A stretch of 23,791 nt of DNA. It comes from an uncultured Sutterella sp. (GTDB lineage Bacteria > Pseudomonadota > Gammaproteobacteria > Burkholderiales > Burkholderiaceae_F). The stretch spans positions 1 through 23,791 of the forward strand of contig CAJKCQ010000033.1 of assembly GCA_905198475.1 (NCBI GenBank). Direction: 5' to 3'. Below, piece by piece: positions 1 to 6,847 of this stretch. The notes under the pieces are model-generated. The model was given only the letters and a program-made list of their open reading frames with translations. It searched no databases and was not told where the DNA came from. Both the position numbers and the translations under genes were made by a program. How positions within the stretch are numbered: the first letter of the stretch is position 1; the number at the start of each line of letters is the position of its first letter.

Positions 1-62
1 AGACGCGGTGTCAAGGCGACATTCGGGATGCCATCAGGTGCGTCGGGTATGCTCTAGGCTGG

Positions 63-78
63 CTGAAGTAAACTTCAG
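63..78. repeat. Short perfect inverted repeat upstream of the truncated receptor
   Basis: CTGAAG and CTTCAG form a 6-bp perfect inverted repeat around a TAAA loop, followed at once by the palindrome GGTACC (78-83). It lies about 35 bp before the point where receptor homology begins. It could be a recombination or hairpin site, or chance; sequence alone does not decide. Confidence 0.4.
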
Positions 79-90
79 GTACCAGTATTC

Positions 91-1764
91 TTGCCCGTTC
101 GCCCTGACGGCTCGGACGCCATCGGCGGCGCCGTGAACATCATCATGAAGAAGCAGGTGAAGCAGTTCACGGGCTCGCTCTCGGTCGAACGCACGCAGTT
201 CGACGACTCAGCCTACGGCAACCGTTGGGGCGCGGGCGCCTATCTCGGCATCCCGCTCAAGGACGAGGTCGCCTCGCTTCTGCTGCGCGGCCGCTACTTG
301 GACCGCGACGCCTCGAACCTGCGCACGCCGGGGGGCGGCTACGCGTCCCACTCGGCCGCGGACGGCTACACGGGCAACATCGGCGGGCGCCTCAACCTCT
401 CGCCCAACGCCGACAACGACCTCTATCTCGACCTCGACTACACCCGCTTCAAGGGCGGTTCGATGTCGACTTCCCCCGTGGACTACGAAGCGCACCGCTG
501 GTTTGAGAAGTACGCTGCCGTAATCGGGCACGAAGGCCGCTACAGAATCGGTGAACTCTCGACCTACTTCCAGTTCCAGGGCCAGGACCTCATCAAGACG
601 CAGACGGGCCCGGCGAGAAAGAGCGGCAACCCAGCCATGCTCGACACGGCCAACAAGACGACGAAGGGGTCCTTCTCGGATCCGCTGATGTCCTCGAAGC
701 ACTACACGCTCGCGACGAAGTTGAAGACGCCGCTTTCCTTCGGCGACATGGGCGACATGATCCTGCAGACGGGCGCGCAGTTCGACTACTCGACCTATGA
801 GGAGAACTTCTACCTCAAGGACGGCAGCCCCGTCATTGCGGACGTGCTCGACCACAAGCAGGCCGCCCTCTTTGCCGAAGGCGAGTACTTCATCAACGAG
901 AACTGGATCGCGACGGTGGGCGGCCGCCTGCAGTGGAGCGACCTCTTCGACTATCACTTCTCTCCGCGCGCCTACCTCGTCTGGAAGCCCTCGCAGATCC
1001 TGAGCTTCAAGGGCGGCGTGGCGAACGGTTACCGCGCTCCGGCGATCCAGCAGCTCACCGACGGGCTCTACAGCTTCAACAAACGCGGCGAAACGGCGAA
1101 GTACATCTACGGCAACCCGGATCTGAAGCCCGAGGAGAGCTGGAACTACGAGCTCTCGGCCACGGTCGAATTTCCGAACGTGGCGCAGGTTACGGCGGGG
1201 ATCTTCTACACCGACTTCAAGAATCAGCTCGACCAGGAGCAGTTTGGTGAAGCCTCCGCCAGCACCTGGCACGACGTCAACCGCGGCAAGGTCGAGGCGA
1301 AGGGCGCCGAAGTCTTCGTGAAGACGGCGGCCTTCCACGGCCTGAGCTTCACGGGCGGCTACACCCTGATGGATTCGAAGATCAAGGGCGGTGAAAAGGA
1401 CGGCAGGCGCTCGAACAACCTTCCGAAGCACACCCTCACGGCGCGCATCGACTACACTCAGGGCGACTTCAATGCGTACCTGAAGTCGCTCTCGAAGTTC
1501 GGCGCCGAGAATCCCAACGGCGACGTTTCCAAGGGAAAGCTCGAGAAGTACAAGAACTACACCACGGTCGACATCGGCGCGTCCTACACGCTCGCCAAGC
1601 AGCACCATTTCACGGTGGCGCTCAACAACATCTTCGACGCGGGCATCGACTACACGGCCTTCACGACCGAGAATCGCGGTCAACTCACGACCACGTGGGT
1701 GAACGAGTACCGCGACTACATCGACGGGCGCAACCTCTGGCTCAACTACACCTACACGTTCTAA
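91..1764 (+). CDS. TonB-dependent outer-membrane receptor, 5'-truncated
   Basis: This encodes the beta-barrel part of a TonB-dependent receptor, the family that takes up siderophores, haem or cobalamin across the outer membrane using TonB energy. The frame opens with GSDAIGGAVNI, the conserved end of the plug domain (residues 7-17). It then runs through a 22-strand-type barrel with the signature NPDLKPEESWNYE (about residues 342-354) and ends WLNYTYTF, a typical aromatic last strand with terminal Phe for Bam recognition. The signal peptide, TonB box and most of the plug are missing: 557 codons remain where about 650-750 are usual. A TGA lies in frame at 64-66 and the sequence before GSDAIGG does not resemble a plug. 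The TTG at 91 is only the first possible start and is probably not a true one. The substrate cannot be told; the barrel resembles CirA/FepA-type receptors. As it stands the product is unlikely to function. Confidence 0.85.
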   Translation: MPVRPDGSDAIGGAVNIIMKKQVKQFTGSLSVERTQFDDSAYGNRWGAGAYLGIPLKDEVASLLLRGRYLDRDASNLRTPGGGYASHSAADGYTGNIGGRLNLSPNADNDLYLDLDYTRFKGGSMSTSPVDYEAHRWFEKYAAVIGHEGRYRIGELSTYFQFQGQDLIKTQTGPARKSGNPAMLDTANKTTKGSFSDPLMSSKHYTLATKLKTPLSFGDMGDMILQTGAQFDYSTYEENFYLKDGSPVIADVLDHKQAALFAEGEYFINENWIATVGGRLQWSDLFDYHFSPRAYLVWKPSQILSFKGGVANGYRAPAIQQLTDGLYSFNKRGETAKYIYGNPDLKPEESWNYELSATVEFPNVAQVTAGIFYTDFKNQLDQEQFGEASASTWHDVNRGKVEAKGAEVFVKTAAFHGLSFTGGYTLMDSKIKGGEKDGRRSNNLPKHTLTARIDYTQGDFNAYLKSLSKFGAENPNGDVSKGKLEKYKNYTTVDIGASYTLAKQHHFTVALNNIFDAGIDYTAFTTENRGQLTTTWVNEYRDYIDGRNLWLNYTYTF

Positions 1765-1802
1765 CGTAGTTAAGGCATGGTCAGAAAGAGTTGATCTGAA
1801 GG

Positions 1803-1862
1803 CGGCCGGCCGGCCCGTGCAGGTTTCGTGTGCTCTACGGCGTCGAGCCGGCCGTTTTCTTT
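1803..1862 (+). terminator. Intrinsic terminator after the receptor gene
   Basis: CGGCCGGC (1803-1810) pairs with GCCGGCCG (1847-1854) and is followed by TTTTCTTTT. It lies about 40 bp after the receptor stop codon and fits a rho-independent terminator on the + strand. The 36-nt loop is long and may fold further. Confidence 0.6.
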
Positions 1863-1867
1863 TCGCT

Positions 1868-1913
1868 CAAAAGCCGAAGGGGCCGCTCTCGAAATGAGGG
1901 CGGCCCCTTCGGC
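1868..1913 (-). terminator. Intrinsic terminator after larE
   Basis: A perfect 14-bp inverted repeat (1873-1886 with 1900-1913) is followed on the minus strand by TTTT. It lies about 70 bp beyond the larE stop. The + strand side has no T-run, so it should act on minus-strand transcripts. It faces the receptor terminator across a convergent junction. Confidence 0.8.
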
Positions 1914-1984
1914 ATTGTCGGAAGACCCGGGCGCTGCGGGAGTGGCGTCGGCGCTCCCTTCAGCAGAACCGGATGCGCCGGTCC

Positions 1985-2875
1985 TCAGCCCTCGGGCTGC
2001 TGCAGCTGGTCGTAGTAGCCCGAGAGCTTCTCGAGCACCTCGAGCCTGAGGTTCGGGAGCTTGCCGCCGAAGCGCCGGCGCAGCAGCGCGACGATGCGCT
2101 CGAGCTCGGCGTCGGCGTTCTCAAACCCGGCGATCGAGGAGGCCTCGACGTGGAGCCGTGCGTCGCCGTGGGCGGGCATGCGGATCCGGAAGCGGAGGTT
2201 CTTCCCGAAGGGGTCGGTCGCGACCACGAGCTCCGCGTCGGCGATTGCGACGAGTTCGTCCGAGGTGGGCGCCGTCCCATAGGGGAAGCGCGTCAAGAGG
2301 CAGGGCCGGGCGAACTGCTCGGGGTTGGGGAACCCGACCGCGCGCCCGATCTCGCGGATCCGGGGCTTCGGGATCCCGGCCATCGCGAGGGGCGAATAGA
2401 CGTGGAGCTCTTCGAGCGCCTTGATGCCGGGGCGGTAGACGCCGAGGTCGGAGGTGTTCGTGCCGTCGCAGACGGGGCCTTCGCAGCCCGACTTGCGCGC
2501 CACCTCCATCAGCGTCTCGAAGAGGTGGTGCTTGCAGACGTAGCAGCGGTTGGCGCCCGCGTGGGCGAGCTCGGAGAGCGTGAGCGAAGTCGCGGGCACG
2601 AGGATCGGCTCGTAGCCGAGGAGCTCGGCGTCCTTGAGCGCGCCCGCCGTTTCGTCGGGGGCGATCTGCGGCCCGATGATGTGCAGCAGCGACGCTTTGA
2701 AGCCGAGGTGCTTCGCCGAAAAGGCGAGGAAGCGGCTGTCGAGGCCCCCGGAGTAGGCGATCGAAAAGGCGCGCTGCGGGGCGATTTCGGCGAGGACTTC
2801 GCCGAGGCGGCGGATTTCAGGAAAGTCGAGGAGGTCCATGAGGGGCGCTTCCGACCGAGTGGTGTTCGACGGCAT
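1985..2875 (-). CDS. larE: LarE, sulfur insertase for the nickel-pincer cofactor
   Basis: LarE is a PP-loop ATP-pyrophosphatase-type enzyme that converts the two carboxylates of the LarB product into thiocarboxylates during synthesis of the nickel-pincer nucleotide (NPN) of lactate racemase. From the chosen start the product is 296 aa. It shows the PP-loop YSGGLDS (residues 41-47), CDGTN (136-140), YRPG (147-150) and CLLTRFPYGT (192-201). Cys192 matches the sacrificial Cys of Lactobacillus plantarum LarE. An extra NRCYVCK (Cys111, Cys114) completes a three-Cys set like that of Thermotoga maritima LarE, which binds a [4Fe-4S] cluster and does not sacrifice its own sulfur. The open frame extends 57 codons further upstream but would cross a strong terminator and loses family likeness, so ATG 2875 is preferred; ATG 2839, with GGAAG ahead of it, is the alternative. 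It lies downstream of larA on the same strand. LarB and LarC are not in this window. Confidence 0.88.
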   Translation of the reverse strand: MPSNTTRSEAPLMDLLDFPEIRRLGEVLAEIAPQRAFSIAYSGGLDSRFLAFSAKHLGFKASLLHIIGPQIAPDETAGALKDAELLGYEPILVPATSLTLSELAHAGANRCYVCKHHLFETLMEVARKSGCEGPVCDGTNTSDLGVYRPGIKALEELHVYSPLAMAGIPKPRIREIGRAVGFPNPEQFARPCLLTRFPYGTAPTSDELVAIADAELVVATDPFGKNLRFRIRMPAHGDARLHVEASSIAGFENADAELERIVALLRRRFGGKLPNLRLEVLEKLSGYYDQLQQPEG

Positions 2876-2920
2876 GTTGAGCGAGGTCTTTCTCAAATGA
2901 GTCGTGAGGAGAGTGAACCC

Positions 2921-2960
2921 AAAAAGGCCCGCGCAGGGCTCGGGTGAGCCGACGCGGGCC
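2921..2960 (-). terminator. Intrinsic terminator between larA and larE
   Basis: On the minus strand, GGCCCGCG and CGCGGGCC (2953-2960 and 2926-2933) form an 8-bp stem with a smaller GGCTC/GAGCC stem inside the loop, followed by TTTTT (2925-2921). It lies about 115 bp after the larA stop and 45 bp before the larE start, so larE is expressed by read-through or from its own promoter. Confidence 0.75.
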
Positions 2961-3073
2961 TGATGGAGCGGAAGGCCTTGTCCTACGCGGACCGAAATGC
3001 TTCCTGACTGCGGAAAAGGCAGTTCGAAACTGCCTGAAACAATCAAGATCCGCGGGGAGGTGCGGAGGGGAGG

Positions 3074-4456
3074 TTAATGCTTCCCGCCGCCGCAGCAGCC
3101 TTCGTGGTGATGGTGGTGCTCGCCTTCACCCTCATGATGGTGGCCGTGGCCCCCGCAGCAGCAGGGGTGGGCCTCGGGCGCGACGACGCGCGGGACGGTG
3201 AGCGACCCTTCGGGCATCAGGATGGTCGAGGGATGTTCGCCCACGTATTCACGGGCGATCTTGAGCGCCTCCTCGACGGTGTCGACGGCCGCCGTGAAGT
3301 GCATGCTCTTCGCGAGGTCGCGATTGAGCGCGGTGACGAGGATGAACTTCGCCTTGCCCTGCGGGCGCGTGATGGCGTACGCCTTGTTGGCGCCGATCTG
3401 GAAGTTGTCCTCGAGCTCCTTCTTGATCGCTTCAGGGGTCGTGAGGCGCTTGAAGGTCTCCTCGAGCTTCGCCGACCCCGAGCCCTCGATGCATTCGGCG
3501 AGGAGAATCACGACGCCGCCCTTGCGGACCGCGCACGCGGCGTTGTCCATCGTCTTCTGCATCTGGTAGACGTTGATGTCCTTCGGATAGCCGCCGCAGG
3601 AGGCGATCACGAGGTCGGCCTCCTTCGGGATCTCGCAGCCGTAGACGCGGTCCACGAACTTGCAGGCCTCCTTGTGCGCCTTGATGTAGTCGCCCGCGAA
3701 GATCTTGAGGAACTCGTGCTTGGCGTTGAGGATGGCGTTGAAGAGGAAGAGCGAACGGCCCTTGGCGAAGAGCGCGACGCCCTCCATCTGGTCGTCGTAG
3801 CAGGGGTTGCCCTCCATGCGGCCGAGACCGGCGGCTTCGGAGAGCATGTGGCTGTGGTTCATGCGCACGGTCTCCATCGCCGCGCACCCCGGCAGAATGG
3901 CCTTGCGCCCGCCGCCGTAGCCCGAGAAGTAGTGGTGCACGATCGTGCCCGTGAGGAACACGTGGTCCACGTCGCAGAGGAGCTTGTTGATCCAGACGGG
4001 CGTGCCGAGCGAGGTCTTGCCGAAGTACTCGAAGTCGTCGGCGTTCGTCGCGATGGAGTTGTACATCTTGATGCGGCGCGCGACGTCCTCGCTCACCTCG
4101 CCCACCATCTCCTCATGCGTCATCGCGCGGTGCGTACCGAGCGCGAAGACGATGCGCATGTTTTCGTCGGGGACGCCCAACTTGTTCATCTCCTCGACGA
4201 GGATCGGCATGAACACTTCGGAGTTGGCGATGCGCGTCGGGTCGTTGCAGATGAAGGCCACGGTGTCGCCGGGCTTGACGATCTCGTTGATCGGGGGGAG
4301 CCCGATCGGATGGTAGAGGGCCTCGAGGACGTGTTCCTTCACGTTCTGCATTACTTCGCACGGTTCCGTGCGGACGACCTTCAGAACGTCGTCGGAGTCG
4401 AATTCAAAGGTCTTGCGGCCGTGCCCGTAGGCGAAGTCGTACGTGGTGAGCGCCAT
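3074..4456 (-). CDS. larA: LarA-family nickel-dependent 2-hydroxyacid racemase with metal-binding tail
   Basis: LarA interconverts D- and L-lactate, and relatives act on other 2-hydroxyacids, by hydride transfer to a nickel-pincer nucleotide bound covalently to a lysine. The catalytic residues of Lactobacillus plantarum LarA are all present, shifted by one to three positions. His109 lies in GTHR. His175 and Lys185 lie in the stretch HHYFSGYGGGRKAILPG, Lys185 being the cofactor-anchoring residue. His201 is in MNHS, and Tyr297 and Lys301 are in VYQMQK. The product is 460 aa. The last 31 residues (430-460) are an added tail with 11 His and 5 Cys among Gly and Glu, which L. plantarum LarA lacks; it probably binds nickel or another soft metal. 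The start ATG has AAGGGAGA 8 nt upstream. larE lies downstream on the same strand. Substrate identity (lactate, malate or other) cannot be read from the sequence. Confidence 0.9.
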   Translation of the reverse strand: MALTTYDFAYGHGRKTFEFDSDDVLKVVRTEPCEVMQNVKEHVLEALYHPIGLPPINEIVKPGDTVAFICNDPTRIANSEVFMPILVEEMNKLGVPDENMRIVFALGTHRAMTHEEMVGEVSEDVARRIKMYNSIATNADDFEYFGKTSLGTPVWINKLLCDVDHVFLTGTIVHHYFSGYGGGRKAILPGCAAMETVRMNHSHMLSEAAGLGRMEGNPCYDDQMEGVALFAKGRSLFLFNAILNAKHEFLKIFAGDYIKAHKEACKFVDRVYGCEIPKEADLVIASCGGYPKDINVYQMQKTMDNAACAVRKGGVVILLAECIEGSGSAKLEETFKRLTTPEAIKKELEDNFQIGANKAYAITRPQGKAKFILVTALNRDLAKSMHFTAAVDTVEEALKIAREYVGEHPSTILMPEGSLTVPRVVAPEAHPCCCGGHGHHHEGEGEHHHHHEGCCGGGKH

Positions 4457-4564
4457 GGCTTTTCTCCCTTCGGCCGCCGGGGCTCCCGCATGGCGGAGGG
4501 CTCGTGAGGAAGCTCTCCCGCGGGCGGGGCGGTCGTCACTCTTGCGGTTTACCTGTAGATCGGC

Positions 4565-4590
4565 CGGAGTACGCCGGTGGACGTACTCCG
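4565..4590 (-). promoter_or_regulatory. Palindromic operator candidate in the larA leader
   Basis: CGGAGTACG (4565-4573) and CGTACTCCG (4582-4590) are 9-bp perfect inverted repeats 8 bp apart. They lie just downstream of the larA -10 box, where a repressor would block transcription or the RNA could fold into a hairpin. The regulator is unknown; a metal or lactate sensor is only a guess. Confidence 0.5.
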
Positions 4591-4600
4591 ACAGCGGTCG

Positions 4601-4620
4601 GGCGCCATTATAAAGGCGCC
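4601..4620 (-). promoter_or_regulatory. larA promoter -10 region
   Basis: On the minus strand a perfect TATAAT (4612-4607) lies between two GGCGCC palindromes (4601-4606 and 4615-4620). No convincing -35 box is found 16-18 bp upstream, so the promoter may need an activator. Transcription would start near 4600, giving larA a leader of about 145 nt. Confidence 0.55.
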
Positions 4621-4673
4621 GCCCGCCGTGAGGCCCATTCGTGCCGAGGCCGGCAGGAATTAGGAAAAACTAG

Positions 4674-4731
4674 GAGGATCAATGGAAAAGAGGGAATCCG
4701 CCGGGGGCGGACGCTCCACCCTCTGATCCTC
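4674..4731 (+). promoter_or_regulatory. Nested stem-loop element in the leader of the 5013-9684 operon
   Basis: Three perfect stems nest in 58 bases. The outer stem is GAGGATCA (4674-4681) with TGATCCTC (4724-4731). The middle is GAGGG (4690-4694) with CCCTC (4719-4723), stacked directly on the outer one. The inner is TCCGCC (4697-4702) with GGCGGA (4706-4711) and a GGG loop. The outer left arm overlaps an AGGAGG ribosome-binding site and ends next to an ATG, so folding would hide that site. It may be a cis-acting RNA or a DNA cruciform. It matches no riboswitch I recognise. Confidence 0.5.
4682..4726 (+). CDS. Candidate 14-codon leader peptide
   Basis: An ATG five bases after a perfect AGGAGG opens a 14-codon frame, MEKRESAGGGRSTL, ending in TGA. 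The whole frame sits inside the nested stem element at 4674-4731, and its stop codon lies in the right arm of the outer stem. Ribosomes reading it would melt the middle and inner stems, as in translation-coupled leader control. No run of one amino acid marks a classic attenuator. It lies about 290 bp upstream of the next gene and may not be translated. Confidence 0.35.
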   Translation: MEKRESAGGGRSTL

Positions 4732-4784
4732 ATCAATCTTGAGCCGGCAGAAAGTCGTAGTTCATAGGGAATTATCCAATTGCC

Positions 4785-4801
4785 TCGATTCCTAGAATCG
4801 A
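4785..4801. promoter_or_regulatory. 17-bp palindrome, operator candidate
   Basis: TCGATTCCTAGAATCGA has 7-bp perfect arms around CTA. It stands in an A+T-richer patch between the divergent larA gene and the operon starting at 5013. It has the size and symmetry of a dimeric regulator site, but no regulator gene lies nearby and no good -35/-10 pair is visible beside it. Confidence 0.4.
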
Positions 4802-4828
4802 ACGAAACGTGAGGGCGTCTCCATTTTG

Positions 4829-4876
4829 GTGCGTCGCCCGCCTTCGGCATGCGCTTCCCGCCAAGGGCGGCCGCAC
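4829..4876 (+). promoter_or_regulatory. Possible leader hairpin upstream of the 5013 gene
   Basis: GTGCG-T-CGCCC (4829-4839) can pair with GGGCG-GC-CGCAC (4865-4876) as two 5-bp helices around a small internal loop. No T-run follows. The rest of 4877-5000 shows no gene or clear site apart from the ribosome-binding site AAAGGAGA just before the start at 5013. Confidence 0.25.
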
Positions 4877-5012
4877 CGGATGGCGCCTGCACTGGTCCGT
4901 CAAGGAACCTGCGGGAGTCCCCCTCCGTCCGTTTTCACTCATCGGGCTCTTCGCCCGCCTCCGCCGCCGGCACTGCGGCCGGCCGGGCCGATCCGAAAGG
5001 AGATTCCTCATC

Positions 5013-5984
5013 ATGGCTCTTCCGCTGCGCATCAAGTTTCGTGACTGGGACTTCTGGACGCCGCTCCTCCTGGGCGACGTGAAGTCCGAGAAGCTCGACA
5101 TCCGGCCCACGCGCGTTGCGTCCCTCATCGACAACGTCGCAGACGACGCCGAGTGCGAAGCCGCCGAGATGAGCCTCTCGCGCTACAACCTCAGAATCGA
5201 CCAGGGCACGGCCCAGGGCATCGTCGCGGTGCCGTTCTTCATCATGCGGGGCTTCCGCACGCGCAACATCGTCACCACCGAATCGAGCCCGATCGAGCGG
5301 CTCGAGGACCTTGAAGGCAAGACGATCGGCCTCTCGGGCTGGCAGGATTCGGGCAACACCTGGACGCGCGCGCTGCTGCGCCGCGCCGGGGTCGACTGCG
5401 ACAAGATCAAGTGGGTGCTCTCGCGCTGCACGGCGGCCGACAAGATCGAACCCAACCGCGGGCGGCAGTTCTGGAACGGCACGACGATCACCCACGAGCC
5501 CGACGAGGCCCCCCTCGTGGACATGCTCCACGACGGCAGAATCGACGTGATGTTCCAGGCCTTCATGCCGAAGGGCTACTGCGATGGTGCGCTCGGGCTT
5601 CGTTCCGTCGTGCGCGACTTCAAGGCGCACGAGCTCGCCTACTACAAGGACACGGGCTACGTTCCGGGCATCCACATCCTCGCCCTCAAGGAGGCGTTCG
5701 TGCGCGAGAATCCGTGGGTCGTGACGGAGCTCTGCCGCACGCTCGACCGCTCGCGCAGGGTTTGGCGCGAGAAGCGCCGCCGCTACGCCGAAACGACGCC
5801 CTGGATCCTGCAGGACCTGATCGACGAGGGGCAGAAGCTCGCCCACGACTACGACGCCTGGGGCTTCAAGGCGAACAAGCGCATGGTGGACGACTTCTGC
5901 CGCGAGGCCTACGAGCAGCACCTCACGGAGCACCTCAACACCGCCGAGAAGCTCTTTCCGGAGGCCTTTGAAGATGTCGAATGA
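5013..5984 (+). CDS. 4,5-dihydroxyphthalate decarboxylase-like protein (PBP2 fold)
   Basis: This 323-aa product resembles the 4,5-dihydroxyphthalate decarboxylase family, enzymes built on a type-2 periplasmic-binding-protein fold but lacking a signal peptide. Visible hallmarks are EMSLSRY (residues 52-58), VPFFIMRGFRTRNIV (73-87, the family's aromatic/His strand region) and LEDLEGKTIGLSGWQDSG (97-114), the second-lobe entry shared with NMT1/PhnD-like binding proteins. No leader or lipobox is seen, so it should be cytoplasmic. ATG 5013 is chosen because AAAGGAGA lies just upstream; a 68-codon extension to GTG 4809 reads as low-complexity Arg-rich sequence. It is the first gene of a tight five-gene unit with an amidase and an ABC importer, which suggests a decarboxylase or ligand-handling protein acting on the imported compound. 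True substrates of many family members are unknown, so the decarboxylase activity is not certain. Confidence 0.7.
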   Translation: MALPLRIKFRDWDFWTPLLLGDVKSEKLDIRPTRVASLIDNVADDAECEAAEMSLSRYNLRIDQGTAQGIVAVPFFIMRGFRTRNIVTTESSPIERLEDLEGKTIGLSGWQDSGNTWTRALLRRAGVDCDKIKWVLSRCTAADKIEPNRGRQFWNGTTITHEPDEAPLVDMLHDGRIDVMFQAFMPKGYCDGALGLRSVVRDFKAHELAYYKDTGYVPGIHILALKEAFVRENPWVVTELCRTLDRSRRVWREKRRRYAETTPWILQDLIDEGQKLAHDYDAWGFKANKRMVDDFCREAYEQHLTEHLNTAEKLFPEAFEDVE

Positions 5985-6804
5985 GAAGAAGACGACGCTG
6001 CGCGTCGCGCTCGGGCAGTTCTTCGTGAAGGAGACTTCGGCGGAGAATCAGGCGATCACCCGCGGCCTCGTCGAGCGCGCCGAAGCGGGCGGGGCGGACC
6101 TGCTCGTCCTTCCCGAAGGCGTCGTCGCCCGCAAGCCCGGCGTCTCCGACTGGGCCGTGCGCTTCAAGGAGCCGCTCGACGGCCCCTACGTGACGGCGCT
6201 CCGCGAGGCGACGAAGGGCCGGCACGTGACGGTCGTGTGCACCGTGCAGGCGAAGATCCCCGGCGAGGAGCGCTACGCCAACGACCTTCTGGTCGTGCAG
6301 AACGGCGAACTCAAGCTCGTCTACCAGAAGCTTCACCTCTACGACGCCTTCAAGGCGCGCGAGAGCGACAACGCGGTGCCGGGAAACGAAGTTCCGGCCT
6401 TGGTGGACGTCGGCCCCTTCCGCTGCGGGTTCCTCACCTGCTACGACGTGCGCTTCCCCGAGATGACGCGTGCGCTGGCGCTCGCGGGCGCGACGCTTCT
6501 CGTGGTCCCGGCCGCTTGGGTGAAGGGCCCCCTGAAGGAGTCCCACTGGGACCTCAACCTGCGCGCCCGCGCGCTCGAGAACGTCTGCTTCGTGGCAGGC
6601 GTGAGCGAGTGCGGTCCGGTGAACATCGGCTGCTCCAAGGTGGTGGACCCCTACGGCGTCGTGGTCGCCCAGTGCGGCACGAGCGACCAGCTTCTCTTCA
6701 CCGACATCGACGCGCAGACGGTCGAGCGCTGCCGCGCCGCACTCCCCGTGCTCGAAAACCGGCGCTTTGCCGCGCCGAAACTGCGTCAACCCGGCGAGCT
6801 CTGA
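5974..6804 (+). CDS. Nitrilase-superfamily amidohydrolase
   Basis: A 276-aa carbon-nitrogen hydrolase with the full catalytic triad: Glu48 in LPEG, Lys119 in YQKLHLYD and Cys156 in LTCYDVRFPE. The KLHLYD and CYDVRFPE forms are closest to the Nit1 branch, whose known member hydrolyses deaminated glutathione, but relatives in catabolic operons cleave other amides. Members act in the cytoplasm as oligomers. ATG 5974 is chosen because GGAGG lies 9 nt upstream, inside the preceding gene; the two genes overlap by 11 bp, so they are probably translationally coupled. The upstream PBP-fold protein and downstream ABC importer point to hydrolysis of an imported amide rather than a housekeeping repair role, although deaminated glutathione amidase remains possible. 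Confidence 0.82.
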   Translation: MSNEKKTTLRVALGQFFVKETSAENQAITRGLVERAEAGGADLLVLPEGVVARKPGVSDWAVRFKEPLDGPYVTALREATKGRHVTVVCTVQAKIPGEERYANDLLVVQNGELKLVYQKLHLYDAFKARESDNAVPGNEVPALVDVGPFRCGFLTCYDVRFPEMTRALALAGATLLVVPAAWVKGPLKESHWDLNLRARALENVCFVAGVSECGPVNIGCSKVVDPYGVVVAQCGTSDQLLFTDIDAQTVERCRAALPVLENRRFAAPKLRQPGEL

Positions 6805-6847
6805 GGGCCGCCCGCATTGGAATCCGAATACTGAGAGGAGATTCATC

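Noticed and set aside
2876..3046. 57-codon N-terminal extension of LarE
   Set aside because: It would be translated across a strong intrinsic terminator and shows no likeness to LarE N-termini.
3077..4507. 476-codon open frame antisense to larA
   Set aside because: The opposite strand has all LarA active-site residues; this translation has no recognisable motif.
4809..5012. 68-codon N-terminal extension of the decarboxylase-like protein
   Set aside because: It is Arg-rich with no signal peptide, it lacks a ribosome-binding site, and ATG 5013 has AAAGGAGA just upstream.
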